This document shows positions 1 through 7,977 of a stretch of DNA of 64,000 bases, one piece after another. The notes below the pieces were generated by a model. The model saw nothing but the letters and a program-made list of their open reading frames with translations. It made no database searches and had not been told where the DNA came from. Made by a program: the position numbers and the translations under genes. The first letter of the stretch is position 1; every line of letters begins with the position of its first letter. Origin of the DNA: CAJCIY01 sp964245825 (lineage in GTDB: Bacteria > Actinomycetota > Actinomycetes > Mycobacteriales > CAJCIY01); NCBI GenBank assembly GCA_964245825.1, contig CAXTNT010000011.1:1-64000 (forward strand), in the 5' to 3' direction.

Positions 1-154
1 AACCCGAAGATCATGCGGTGACCGACTCACACACCACCCCGCCGGACGCGACCGAGCGTGGTCGGCGTTGACGTGGACGGAAAGCCGGCCGCGAGGGCGA
101 CATCAGCGGGCGGCGGCGGAGTAGAGAGGTCGGCAGCCCCTAGCTCGCGGACCG

Positions 155-706
155 TCACTGGGGCGTGAAGGCGGTGCTGCAGTGCTCTCCTGAGCTGGTC
201 GAGACGCTGACGGTGACCGTGTAGCCGCGGGTGGGATGGCCGATGGAGAACGTGATCGCGGCGACGCCGGCGCTGTTCGCGCGGCCGTCGTGTTCGCTGG
301 TGGTCGATTTGTAGTAGTCGGTGGTGGTGACCGTGGCGTTAGGGGTGGTGCGGACGTTGACGGTGTCGCTGCCTCCGTCGGCGGGGTGGGCGTTGGCCAT
401 CGACGCGGTGCACGCCGTCGGAGGAGGTGGCGCGTGCGTGGGCGTGGGCGTGGCGCGGCGGGTCGTTGTCACCGGCCGGGGCGGCGTCGAGCCGGAGGCA
501 GCTGTCGTGCGGCGGATGGGTGTCGGTGTCGGGCGGACCGTGGCCTTCGCCGGCGGTGTCGTTGTCGGAGTTGGCACCGGCGCGGTGTACGGAGACTGGC
601 TGACGGGACTGACAGTGGCGCTGTCGGCCAGCTTCGCGGCCGTCGACGTCGCACCGCACCCGGCCAGGAGCACGATGGGCGCGAGAGCCGCCAGATGTCG
701 CTTCAC
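155..706 (-). CDS. Putative lipoprotein with Pro/Thr-rich linker
   Basis: The 183-residue product starts MKRHLAALAPIVLLAGCGA, a clear lipoprotein signal peptide with lipobox LLAGC (Cys17 would be lipidated). Residues 35-95 are a Pro/Thr/Ser-rich low-complexity linker, probably crossing the cell wall. The C-terminal 80 residues form a possible small beta domain with two cysteines (in TACTAS and EHCSTAF) that could pair. No family is recognised. It is the last gene seen toward the left edge of the element and is separate from the recombinase operon, so it may be cargo expressed from its own promoter. The coding assignment rests on the signal peptide and a composition unlike the overlapping frames. 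Confidence 0.7.
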   Translation of the reverse strand: MKRHLAALAPIVLLAGCGATSTAAKLADSATVSPVSQSPYTAPVPTPTTTPPAKATVRPTPTPIRRTTAASGSTPPRPVTTTRRATPTPTHAPPPPTACTASMANAHPADGGSDTVNVRTTPNATVTTTDYYKSTTSEHDGRANSAGVAAITFSIGHPTRGYTVTVSVSTSSGEHCSTAFTPQ

Positions 707-796
707 GGGCCCGTCTCCCCCCCCCTGACGCCGATCGACGTCGGCGAGATAGTAGGCCGAGCGACTGTGAGGGGCAACCCCGTGGTGAGGGATCGA

Positions 797-983
797 TCAG
801 CCGGCGATGTCTCTCAGGACGGCGGGCCGGACAAGCTCGGAAACGCTGATGCGCCGACTGCGGGCCGCGGCCACGACCCGCTCCCGCTCGGCGACCTGTA
901 GGCGGCTGATGACGGTGGCCTGCATCTGAAGTCGCTCCGAGCGCGGTCGCTTTGGCGGGCGTCAGGGGTTCGGCGTTGCTCAT
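797..983 (-). pseudogene. Ribbon-helix-helix-like gene with apparent +1 frameshift
   Basis: A 42-residue frame from an ATG at 925 to a stop at 797-799 reads MQATVISRLQVAERERVVAA and ends SVSELVRPAVLRDIAG. This resembles a ribbon-helix-helix DNA-binding domain (a beta strand, then two amphipathic helices). An ATG at 983 in another frame reads MSNAEPLTPAK. Skipping one base after the AAA lysine codon would join it to RPRSERLQ and the ATG-925 frame, giving a natural-looking protein of about 61 residues. I infer either a frameshifted regulator or a gene that really starts at 925. It may once have been an element regulator or antitoxin. The similarity is by eye only. Confidence 0.45.
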
Positions 984-1026
984 GCACCGAAGGTGCCTTC
1001 CCTGCCCAATGACCTGTCGACCGCGG

Positions 1027-1305
1027 CTATCCGAGAGCAGGGCTCCAGCTGTCGGGAAGGTGGTAGCCCACGTGCTTCACCAGGAAGCAGCCGCCGGTGA
1101 TCTTGTAGAACTCGATCGTGATGCGGTCCGAGACGTGCAGGGCGTAGCACTCGGGCAGGTACGGATGCATGGCCACGGCGTAGCGCACGGCGTAGGAGTC
1201 GTCACTCAGCGCCCAGAGGCCCTCGTACATCAGCTCGACATCGGCGTCGGACTCCGCCTCATCGACGAACGCCTCTAGGGCGTGATCTTCCCCCGAGTAC
1301 TGCAG
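1027..1305 (-). CDS. Small hypothetical protein, possible toxin-like partner
   Basis: The open frame runs from directly after the stop of the upstream gene to 1027. Its only conventional start is ATG at 1230 (67 residues). The sequence upstream of that ATG (EDHALEAFVDEAESDADVEL) reads like genuine protein, and the only start-like codon there is CTG at 1305, which would give 92 residues. The C-terminal half ends in strands resembling RITIEFYKI and FLVKHVGYH, loosely recalling RelE/ParE-fold toxins, but no catalytic motif can be assigned. It follows the 110-residue gene with a 3-base gap, so the two look like an operon. Function is unknown and the start is uncertain. Confidence 0.5.
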   Translation of the reverse strand: MQYSGEDHALEAFVDEAESDADVELMYEGLWALSDDSYAVRYAVAMHPYLPECYALHVSDRITIEFYKITGGCFLVKHVGYHLPDSWSPALG

Positions 1306-1308
1306 TGA

Positions 1309-1641
1309 TCAGCCCGCCCGCAACTTCCGACGCTCTCGAAGGTTGTCGATGACCGTTCCCAGGTCGCGTGGCTCCGTGGGCTCCGGGTCGACCTTCATGG
1401 ACTCCCGGAAGCCTGGGCTGCGCTCCAGCCGCGCGTGGACCTGGAGGCCGCGCATGTACTGGATGAGCGGCTCGGCGTGCCCTGTGCGGCCGGCGTGAGC
1501 GATGAGGTTGTAGAGGTGCTCCCGCACGACCGCGCGGGGCTGCTCCGGCAGCGAGTCGACGTAGGCTTGCAGCGCCTTTCCCATCGTTGCATCCGCAACG
1601 CGACCACTCTCGTCGTTCGGGATCGCTGTCATCGTCGTCAC
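1309..1641 (-). CDS. Hypothetical helical protein, first gene of a two-gene unit
   Basis: The start is GTG at 1641, nine bases downstream of a strong ribosome binding site (GGGGAGG). ATG at 1632 is the alternative. The 110-residue product is predominantly helical and charged, with a basic C-terminus (DNLRERRKLRAG). No family is recognised. Its stop is followed after three bases by the frame of the next small gene, so the pair may be translationally coupled. The size and layout suit a toxin-antitoxin or addiction module, with this gene in the antitoxin position. That is an inference from layout, not from a domain match. Confidence 0.6.
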   Translation of the reverse strand: MTTMTAIPNDESGRVADATMGKALQAYVDSLPEQPRAVVREHLYNLIAHAGRTGHAEPLIQYMRGLQVHARLERSPGFRESMKVDPEPTEPRDLGTVIDNLRERRKLRAG

Positions 1642-1873
1642 GTCACTCAACCTCCCCGTCCTGCCCTGAACCCATGCGCGCACGCGTACGCAGCGTCCTA
1701 GGACGCTTCCAGCGCGACGATAGCCCGCTGGCGTCTGTTGGCACAATCGCGCTATCGGCGCGGGACGGAGCGCCTTGATCGCCCCTCCGGCTGGGAGCCC
1801 GGCGGCCAGGGCCGTGCGCGGGCTAGTCTCTGCGCCGCTCAGGGTCGGACCGTGCGAGCGCACTGGAGGCGCC

Positions 1874-2032
1874 GTGACCGACCTGGACAAGCCCTGCGAG
1901 GTGCGGCTTGAGGATGGTGGCTGGGTTCCCGGCCTGCTGGATTCCTGGCACCGGCACCCTCGGCTGGACCGGGGCTGGTACGCCTGGGTGCGCTCAGGAG
2001 GGCCATCGGTCGGCGGTCCGCCGCACGCGTAG
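1874..2032 (+). CDS. Small Trp-rich hypothetical protein
   Basis: The 52-residue product begins VTDLDKPCEVRLEDGGWVPG and continues with a Trp/His/Arg-rich stretch (LLDSWHRHPRLDRGWYAWV). GTG at 1874 is preceded at good spacing by GGAGGC (1865-1870), which fixes the start. Short proteins of this style, a DKPCEVRL strand then G-W-V-P-G then W-Y repeats, are typical hypothetical genes of actinobacterial mobile elements. It is divergent from the 1309-1641 gene across about 230 bases that probably hold both promoters. No function can be given. Confidence 0.6.
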   Translation: MTDLDKPCEVRLEDGGWVPGLLDSWHRHPRLDRGWYAWVRSGGPSVGGPPHA

Positions 2033-2067
2033 TGACAGGGGGCGGGAGGTAGGCCAAGATCGCCGAC

Positions 2068-2712
2068 GTGCGCGGCGTCCCGTTCGTGTGCCCCAACGGC
2101 CACTACTTCGAGTATCCGATGCTCGGTGGTGGCAACGGACTAGTCACCGCGACGAACAACGCCGTTCAATGCCAGTGCGGGCAGATTGCCACCCAAGTGC
2201 AATCGGGCACCTTCGACGTGGCCCCAGACGGTACGTACAGCCTGAGGCGCCTTGTGGGCGAGCTCGCGTCGTCACCGCGCACGGACCTCCTAGAGCTTCG
2301 CGACTGGCTCCAACAGATGGCCCGAACAAGCCAGGCTCTGGCCGATGCCGCCGACCGCCTGAATGCCCCACAATCCGTCGAAAAGATCAGGCCCTACCTC
2401 CGGGATCTCAGCATCCCGATCTTGATCCTGCTCTTGAACCTAGTGATCAATCTGATCGGACTTGATCATCAAGGTGTAACGCCGGCACAGATCACGCAGA
2501 TCGTGCAGCAGGTCGAGAGCCGCGCAGACTTGCCACCGGCCGTCGTGCCTCCCCTCGCGTCTCGGCGGCCGGGACAATCGCCGGCGCGGAACCGGCCCTG
2601 CCCCTGCGGTAGTGGTCGCAAGTACAAGCGCTGCCACGGCCGACCTGACGGCATTACCCCAGCGGGCGGTGACACGGCGCCGCCGCCGCCAGAACCGCCG
2701 TCTGGCGAGTGA
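2068..2712 (+). CDS. SEC-C zinc motif protein with zinc ribbon and one membrane helix
   Basis: Residues 8-38 hold a possible zinc ribbon (FVCPNGH then CQCGQ). The middle is helical, and a strongly hydrophobic stretch near residues 112-130 (LSIPILILLLNLVINLIGL) should cross the membrane. The C-terminus carries the SEC-C signature CPCGSGRKYKRCHG, a zinc motif found at the end of SecA and in many stand-alone proteins. The last residues are Pro-rich. GTG at 2068 is the first ordinary start, but the good ribosome site GGGAGG at 2044-2049 is 18 bases upstream and an in-frame stop at 2050 limits extension. It lies opposite to the tape measure gene, tail to tail. Its role is unknown; possibly membrane-tethered metal-binding cargo. 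Confidence 0.75.
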   Translation: MRGVPFVCPNGHYFEYPMLGGGNGLVTATNNAVQCQCGQIATQVQSGTFDVAPDGTYSLRRLVGELASSPRTDLLELRDWLQQMARTSQALADAADRLNAPQSVEKIRPYLRDLSIPILILLLNLVINLIGLDHQGVTPAQITQIVQQVESRADLPPAVVPPLASRRPGQSPARNRPCPCGSGRKYKRCHGRPDGITPAGGDTAPPPPEPPSGE

Positions 2713-2779
2713 CGGGGATGCCGCGACGCGGCTGTGCAGCGGCATCGTCGCTGTCCTCGAGACTTCCGAGCTAGGTACC

Positions 2780-5695
2780 TCACTGGTAGGCCGCGACGTC
2801 GGACAGCGCCTTGGCGGTCTTCTGCGCGAGCTCCCGCTCGTCCATGCCGGGCGACGGGTGGACGTGGATGACGATCGGGCGGCCGCCGCTGCCGCTGCCG
2901 GCGTTGCGGAGCATCGCCGCGGAGCTCTGCGCTGTGTGCACGTGGGCGGGGTCCTTGAACTCGATCAGCTCGGGGCCGAACTCGCCGATCTCGTACATGA
3001 CGCCGCGGCGGGTGTCGCCGCCGCTGGCGCGGCCGACGGGGCCGCCGTAGCCGGAGATCGTCGGTAGGGAACTCGACGGCCGGCCGGGCGCTGCCGCCGC
3101 GCCGCCGCCGAGCAGGTTGGGCAGCCCCGAGTTGACCGCGGGGCCGCCGAGCAGGTTGGCCATGCCCGGAGTCGTGTTCGAGCCGCCGCCGAGGATGGCC
3201 GTCAGGTTCCCCGGCGTGTTCGTGCCGGTCGCCAGATTCAGCAGGGTCGCCGCGTTGACGAGACCGGTGGCGATGGCTTCCGATGCGGCGATCGTCGTCA
3301 CCCACGGCTTGAGCGCCTGGCCTTGCAGCTTCGCCAGGTTCAGGTCCTGCTGGGCGATCGTGGAGAACTGCCCGGCGATCACTGTCAGGTACTTCGCGGC
3401 GAGCACACCGGGGCCGGACTGGGCGCCGAGGACCGCTCGGATCTTCGCGTCGTACTTGCCGGACAGCGCCGCGGTGATGTCCTTGTTCGTGAGGCCCGCC
3501 GCGACGAACGCGGCGTTCGCGCCGGGGCTGGACGACTCGTAGCCGTTGATCGCGGACAGCGACGCCGCGCCGACGCTGCCCTGGTCGGAGATCAGCCCGG
3601 GGCGCAGGCTCAACCCGAGGGCGCTGTTCGCGGCGGCCGACGCCCGCGCCGCACCGGACATGCGGGTGAAGTAGCCGACCGCGGTCGCGGCGACACCGGC
3701 GAACCCGCCTACCGCGGCGCCGAGCGGGCCGCCGACGGAGAACCCGACCGCCGCGCCGGACAGCGCGGCAACGAGACCGCCCGTCTCTGCGCTGCCAGTG
3801 CTGTTGGCGCTGCGGCCGGCGGTGTAACCGGCGAGCGCGCCGGTGATCGCCCCGATCGAAGCCCCGAGCCCGGAGCTAGTCATCCGCCCGGCGGCCTGCT
3901 CGGCCCCGGCGGCTGTCGCGGCCTGCGCCTTGGTCACCTTCGCGGAGGCCTGCTCGGCGCTGGCGGCCGTCGCCGCCATGCCCTTGTTCGCCTTGAGCTC
4001 GGCCTTGCTCGCCTTCGCCAGCGCCGTCTGATAGGCGTCGACCGGGTTGGTCAGCCGGGTCCACGTCGCCTGCGTGGCGCCGCTCGTGGCCCCCACCCTC
4101 GCGCCAAGCATCCCCGGGACGTTGGACAGCGCCGACAGGCCTTGCCCCACCTTCTTGACCCCGTACAGCGCCAGCATCGTGTCGAGCACCGACTTGATCT
4201 CGGTGGGGTGCTCGGCCATGAACCCGAGGGTGTCTTTCAGCAGTGTCGTGCCGAGCGCGAACGCGCCGCCGCCGAGCTTGGCGACGGTCTCGAACGTGGG
4301 CACGAGGTCGTCGTGGAAGATCCGGTCGGTGTCGTGGCCGATCGCGACCAGGTTGTTGAGCTCGGAGGTGAGCGCGGCCGCGCCGGCCGCGGACAGGCCG
4401 AGGTCGGCCCCGACCTTCCCGCGGTTCCCGGTGAGCAGGTCCCCGCCGGCGAGGCCGAGCTTGCTGCCGAGTGGGAGCAGTCGCCGGCCGAAGCCGGTCT
4501 CGTCGTTGGTGAAGGTGTTGCGGACGGTCTGCCAGCCCCACGCCGGGGTGTGCATGGACTGGTTGGAGTCGGCGAGGTAGGTGCCGACGTTGTCGGCGGC
4601 CGCGATCTGCCCGACCTTGCTGTTGAGCATCGCCCGGTTGCCGAGAAGGGTGAAGATCGGCGCCGAGCCGCGGGAGCCGCCGAACATCTGCCCGACGTAC
4701 TTGTCCTGCGCGTTCTTCCCGAACGGCGCGAGGTGCGCGGCGAGGTCGTTGATCATGGCGACGAGCCCGTTGGGGCTCCGGAGATCGTTCTGCAGCTCCC
4801 CCGGCCGGATGTGCAGGGCCTGCTGGGCGTCGAGCGACGGGTTCGTCGGGTTGAACGCCTTCATGATCGGGGTTTGCAGCAGCCGGGCGAACGACGCGAC
4901 CTGGTCGCCGCCGCGGGTGTCACCGGCGACCGCGAGTGCGGGGGCGAGGCTCTGGAAGCTGATGCCCATCGCGGCGAGGGTCGCGGGCGCGCCGGTGCCG
5001 AGGGAGGCGATCAGGTTCGCGACGGTCATGTTGCCGGCGACGTGGGTGGCGTTGAGCAGCGCCGACGCCCCGGTGGAGTTGTTCCGCAGCGACTGGTCAG
5101 CGCGCAGCAAAGTGGTCAGCAGGTTCGCGGTGGTGACCGGGTCGGTCCCGGACAGCTTCCCCCCGCCGAGGGCGTACAGCCGGCCTGAGTTGTCGAGGAT
5201 CGACCCGGCGGCCCGGTTGGTGATCCGGCCGCCGTAGGCCGACTCGATGTGGTACTGCGCCTGCGCGACGGAGTTGGCGTCGTAGCCACGGCTGGCGTAC
5301 CGGGTCTGCTGCGCCCGCAGGCCGGGCAGGTTCGCCGCGGTCGCGCCGGACGCGACCGCCAGCTGGGTGTTACGGGTCTGCAGCTGCGACGCCAGCGACA
5401 CCGACTGCTTGAGACCCGCGACAAGCCCGCCGGCGCCGACGAGCAGGCCGAGGGTGCCGGCGATCTGCGACCGGACCCCGGCGAACGCGCCGCCCAGGCT
5501 GCCGAGGCCGCTGATGTGCTGGCGGCTGTAGACCTTCGCCATCGACCGGTCAACCGAGTCGGCTGTCGTGCCCGACTCCTTGACCGCCGTGGTCATCGTC
5601 CGCACACCCTTGGAGACGTCCCGCAGGCCGGCGAGGAACTGCGCCTTGCCGCGGAGCTCGAGCGTGGCCGCGAGCTCACCCGCCACAGGGCTCAC
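2780..5695 (-). CDS. Phage tail tape measure protein
   Basis: The 971-residue product has the hallmarks of tape measure proteins. The N-terminus is helical and repetitive (from GELAATLELRGK). Ala/Gly-rich hydrophobic segments lie near residues 620-690 (GASIGAITGALAGYTAG and GGPLGAAVGGFAGVAATA). The C-terminus resembles actinophage tape measure ends (YEIGEFGPELIEF, then PIVIHVHPSP). Tape measures set tail length and assist DNA passage. The start is GTG at 5695, with GGAG about eight bases upstream. It directly follows the HNH gene across about 100 bases, while tail, head and packaging genes are not visible. It is probably a remnant of a deleted tail module. Confidence 0.85.
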   Translation of the reverse strand: MSPVAGELAATLELRGKAQFLAGLRDVSKGVRTMTTAVKESGTTADSVDRSMAKVYSRQHISGLGSLGGAFAGVRSQIAGTLGLLVGAGGLVAGLKQSVSLASQLQTRNTQLAVASGATAANLPGLRAQQTRYASRGYDANSVAQAQYHIESAYGGRITNRAAGSILDNSGRLYALGGGKLSGTDPVTTANLLTTLLRADQSLRNNSTGASALLNATHVAGNMTVANLIASLGTGAPATLAAMGISFQSLAPALAVAGDTRGGDQVASFARLLQTPIMKAFNPTNPSLDAQQALHIRPGELQNDLRSPNGLVAMINDLAAHLAPFGKNAQDKYVGQMFGGSRGSAPIFTLLGNRAMLNSKVGQIAAADNVGTYLADSNQSMHTPAWGWQTVRNTFTNDETGFGRRLLPLGSKLGLAGGDLLTGNRGKVGADLGLSAAGAAALTSELNNLVAIGHDTDRIFHDDLVPTFETVAKLGGGAFALGTTLLKDTLGFMAEHPTEIKSVLDTMLALYGVKKVGQGLSALSNVPGMLGARVGATSGATQATWTRLTNPVDAYQTALAKASKAELKANKGMAATAASAEQASAKVTKAQAATAAGAEQAAGRMTSSGLGASIGAITGALAGYTAGRSANSTGSAETGGLVAALSGAAVGFSVGGPLGAAVGGFAGVAATAVGYFTRMSGAARASAAANSALGLSLRPGLISDQGSVGAASLSAINGYESSSPGANAAFVAAGLTNKDITAALSGKYDAKIRAVLGAQSGPGVLAAKYLTVIAGQFSTIAQQDLNLAKLQGQALKPWVTTIAASEAIATGLVNAATLLNLATGTNTPGNLTAILGGGSNTTPGMANLLGGPAVNSGLPNLLGGGAAAAPGRPSSSLPTISGYGGPVGRASGGDTRRGVMYEIGEFGPELIEFKDPAHVHTAQSSAAMLRNAGSGSGGRPIVIHVHPSPGMDERELAQKTAKALSDVAAYQ

Positions 5696-5797
5696 CCCGC
5701 GGCTCCAAACTCGTACAGAGCGGCAGCGCGGTCCCACACCGATTTGGGGCGTTGTGGTCGGAGGGGGCTATACCCCTACCCCTGGTGGTCTGAGCGC

Positions 5798-6169
5798 TCA
5801 CGCGAGCTGCTCCCGCGGCCAGCCGCCGCCATCTTCACGGTTGGTCTTCCTGGTGTGGCAGGGCTTGCAGCGCGGCACCAGGTACTGGTCGGCGTCCGGA
5901 TCGGTGATCCCCTGCGCGATCAGGACGGCGCGTGTCGGGTTGTGGTCCGCCATCTGAGATGGTCGACCGCAGTCGACGCAGGTCGGATGCGCGGCGACGA
6001 ACGCCTGGCTGCGCACGGTCCAAGCGTGGTCATAGCCGCGCTCAGCCGGCGATGGTCGGCGAGCGTTGAGTTCCCGCTGGCGGCGCTTATAGTGCTCGTC
6101 GCACCGCGAGCGCTTGGGGTCGCGGACGAGTCGAGGGCAGCCGGCGGCAGCGCACACGCGAAGGGTCAC
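5798..6169 (-). CDS. HNH endonuclease, phage type
   Basis: This is a 123-residue protein with an N-terminal zinc cluster (CAAAGCPRLV then RCDEHY) and a C-terminal HNH nuclease core. The core comprises CVDCG, the motif ADHNP in place of the usual ADHI-P, then YLVPRCKPCHTRKTNRE. In tailed phages such small HNH proteins sit just upstream of terminase and take part in DNA packaging. Here a tape measure gene follows instead, about 100 bases downstream, which suggests an internal deletion. The GTG start at 6169 overlaps the previous stop (GTGA). Confidence 0.9.
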   Translation of the reverse strand: MTLRVCAAAGCPRLVRDPKRSRCDEHYKRRQRELNARRPSPAERGYDHAWTVRSQAFVAAHPTCVDCGRPSQMADHNPTRAVLIAQGITDPDADQYLVPRCKPCHTRKTNREDGGGWPREQLA

Positions 6170-6417
6170 GAGTCGCCTGCCTGGAGATGGTTCAACCGCT
6201 GCCAGGCGGCGGTCGCGGCGTCGTCTGCAGCGTGCGCTTCACGGAGCGCGTCACGCTCGGCGCGTGCCTGCGCCACCTCGGCCTGGGCAGCTGCGCGGGC
6301 CCGCTGCGTTTCGGCGGCCGCCTGCTGCCGGGCTCCGATCGCGGCCCACTGTCGCGCGGTCGCGGTAATGACGTGCTCGGCGAGAGCGGCCTGGGGATTG
6401 CTGTGTAGGTCGCTCAT
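6166..6417 (-). CDS. Small coiled-coil protein of the element operon
   Basis: The 83-residue product is Ala/Glu/Arg-rich with strong heptad character (QQAAAETQRARAAAQAEVAQ), so a continuous helix or coiled coil is expected. It contains no cysteine and no enzyme motif. The start ATG at 6417 overlaps the stop of the upstream gene (ATGA), and its own stop overlaps the HNH start (GTGA). Between a hypothetical gene and an HNH nuclease in a phage-type operon it might be a packaging or structural accessory, but nothing in the sequence proves this. Confidence 0.65.
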   Translation of the reverse strand: MSDLHSNPQAALAEHVITATARQWAAIGARQQAAAETQRARAAAQAEVAQARAERDALREAHAADDAATAAWQRLNHLQAGDS

Positions 6418-7121
6418 CGGGCAGCCGCCAGGCGTCCGACTTGCCCAGTACCGATCGTCAGCCCCGCCGTTAGCTGCGGCGTTGGGTAGTAGCCGCTGAA
6501 CGACTGCTGCCCGACGCCCACGAGCTCGCTGACAGGCCGGAACGCCTGCGCGTGGAAGGCGGCGGCCACCATGTTGCGGGGGTTGGTCGCCGCGATGAGT
6601 TCGCCCATCTCTGCCAGTGCGCGCTGCGCCTCGACGTGCTGCGCCGGTAGCGCATCGCCGACCGCCGCCATCAGGTCCGTGTCGGGTTCTGTCAGGGCTG
6701 TGGTGAGCAGCGCCCGGATCATCGTGTCGTCGCCGTCTCGGGCGGCGGCCGTGAGGGCCTGCCGCCGCCGGTCCAGGTCCATGCCGGCGACGGCGCCGCT
6801 GGCGCTGCGGTACAGGGAGTGCAGGACCGCGCTGTCGGCCGGGCTGGCGTCGGCCGGGATGTTCGGTCCGATTGGGAGCTTCCCGGCGAGGTGATCGAAT
6901 CGGGCCTGCCGCCTGGTGGCGAGGTCGGCGGCCGCGCCCTGGATCACGTTGTCGGCCTCGTCCTTCGCGGATGCGATGACCTCTTCCCGGCCGACGTCGG
7001 TGTACCGCGGGTCTGCGCGGACCGTCGCGGCGATGTCCGCGAACGCCTGTTGCGCGGCGATCGCCTTGCGGTGTGCGGGGTCCTGGCGGACGTCGGCCTC
7101 GAGCCGCTTCGGGATGTTCAC
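6414..7121 (-). CDS. Hypothetical phage-type protein, 235 residues
   Basis: I place the start at GTG 7121 (VNIPKRLEADVRQDPAHRKA) because it overlaps the upstream stop as GTGA, like its neighbours; the longer open frame to 7172 lies in the upstream gene. The N-terminal two-thirds are helical. The last 40 residues (around FSGYYPTPQLTAGLTIGTGQ) are Gly/Thr/Tyr-rich and less ordered. There are no cysteines or recognisable catalytic residues. The gene sits two genes upstream of the HNH nuclease, where actinophages often carry unassigned genes before the packaging block. The family is not recognised. Confidence 0.65.
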   Translation of the reverse strand: MNIPKRLEADVRQDPAHRKAIAAQQAFADIAATVRADPRYTDVGREEVIASAKDEADNVIQGAAADLATRRQARFDHLAGKLPIGPNIPADASPADSAVLHSLYRSASGAVAGMDLDRRRQALTAAARDGDDTMIRALLTTALTEPDTDLMAAVGDALPAQHVEAQRALAEMGELIAATNPRNMVAAAFHAQAFRPVSELVGVGQQSFSGYYPTPQLTAGLTIGTGQVGRLAAAR

Positions 7122-7561
7122 GACGCCGCCTGCTGGCCCTCGATGATCTGGCGGGGTGCGTCGGCCGACCACAGGCGCGATCGGCCGACGAGCTCGCTGA
7201 CGAGCCCTCGGGCGGCTGCCTTACGCAGCGCGTGCCGGCTGCTCACATGAAGCGCCGCGGCGAGATCGGCTGTCGTGATTCGGTCATGCACCGAACCTGC
7301 CGCAATGTCCGTCATCGGTCCGGCCTCGGCGGCAGATCGGGGCGAAACTCGTCCAACATCGGACATCTGCGAGGCGTGCCGGCGGGCTTCGGCCGCGCCC
7401 GCCGCCAACGCCTCGACCGCAGCGACGAGTGGAGCCGACGGCCCCATGCCGTTGCGTGCGCGCCCCTCAAGGTGCGCGGCGAGCACTCGCCAGACCTGCT
7501 CGACAGCATCCGAGCCGATCATGGTGGCGCACAGCTCGGGCACGTGGGCGCTGGTGCTCAC
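7118..7561 (-). CDS. HTH-domain protein of the element operon
   Basis: The 147-residue product starts at GTG 7561, overlapping the upstream stop (GTGA). The N-terminal 75 residues are helical with no known motif. Residues 90-135 read ITTADLAAALHVSSRHALRK, then AARGLVSELVGRSRLW. This fits a helix-turn-helix followed by a wing, as in excisionase-like or MerR-type small phage regulators, with the recognition helix at SSRHALRKAAARG. It could be the directionality factor or a local repressor of the element. The assignment rests on pattern only. Confidence 0.65.
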   Translation of the reverse strand: MSTSAHVPELCATMIGSDAVEQVWRVLAAHLEGRARNGMGPSAPLVAAVEALAAGAAEARRHASQMSDVGRVSPRSAAEAGPMTDIAAGSVHDRITTADLAAALHVSSRHALRKAAARGLVSELVGRSRLWSADAPRQIIEGQQAAS

Positions 7562-7977
7562 GCGGCGGTCCTGGTGACGAGCGAGCATGCGGTGATGTGC
7601 GAGCAGCCGCGACGCGCCGGGCAGGTGCAGCGCCAGCCCCGGTCGTCGCGTCGGACCTCGTACCGGCCGGTGTCACCCTGGACTCGGGCTCGGACCCGGT
7701 CCGGTGTCACCAGCTCGAGCGTGACGGAGCCGCTGGCGAGCAAGCGGGCCGCCTTGGCGGGCACGTCCTCGCTGCGCTCGCGCGCGATCGGGAGCGTCTG
7801 CTCGATGACGGGCGCCGGTAGCGGATGGCCCGAGCGGAGCCGGTGGGGCCGGCAGGTGGGGCACGGGATGGGTCGACCCTGCGAGTCCGCTCCGGTCCAG
7901 CCCCTGACGCAGGCGTGCAGGTCGGCGTCCGCGGCCTGCGGCTCCAGGAGGTCGCCGTTGATGCCGCGGCGGGTCAT
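7558..7977 (-). CDS. SWIM zinc-finger protein
   Basis: This 139-residue protein has two metal-binding segments. The N-terminal one is HACVRGW, then GRPIPCPTCRP (residues 21-44). The C-terminal one is the SWIM pattern C-x-C-x(n)-C-x-H (RCTCPARRGCSHITAC). SWIM fingers bind DNA or protein and occur in recombination-associated and phage proteins. The ATG at 7977 overlaps the replication-type gene's stop (ATGA). The N-terminal finger closely resembles the C-terminal finger of that neighbour, which suggests shared origin or partnership. The middle strand-rich region (VTLELVTPDRVRARV) looks like a small beta fold that presents the SWIM finger. Confidence 0.75.
   Translation of the reverse strand: MTRRGINGDLLEPQAADADLHACVRGWTGADSQGRPIPCPTCRPHRLRSGHPLPAPVIEQTLPIARERSEDVPAKAARLLASGSVTLELVTPDRVRARVQGDTGRYEVRRDDRGWRCTCPARRGCSHITACSLVTRTAA

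Noticed and set aside
1..154. Gene at the left edge
   Set aside because: No frame with a start, ribosome site or protein-like composition is seen. Nothing can be assigned.
236..901. Plus-strand frames opposite the lipoprotein
   Set aside because: They are Arg/Gly-rich antisense shadows with no ribosome site. The minus strand has a clear lipoprotein signal peptide.
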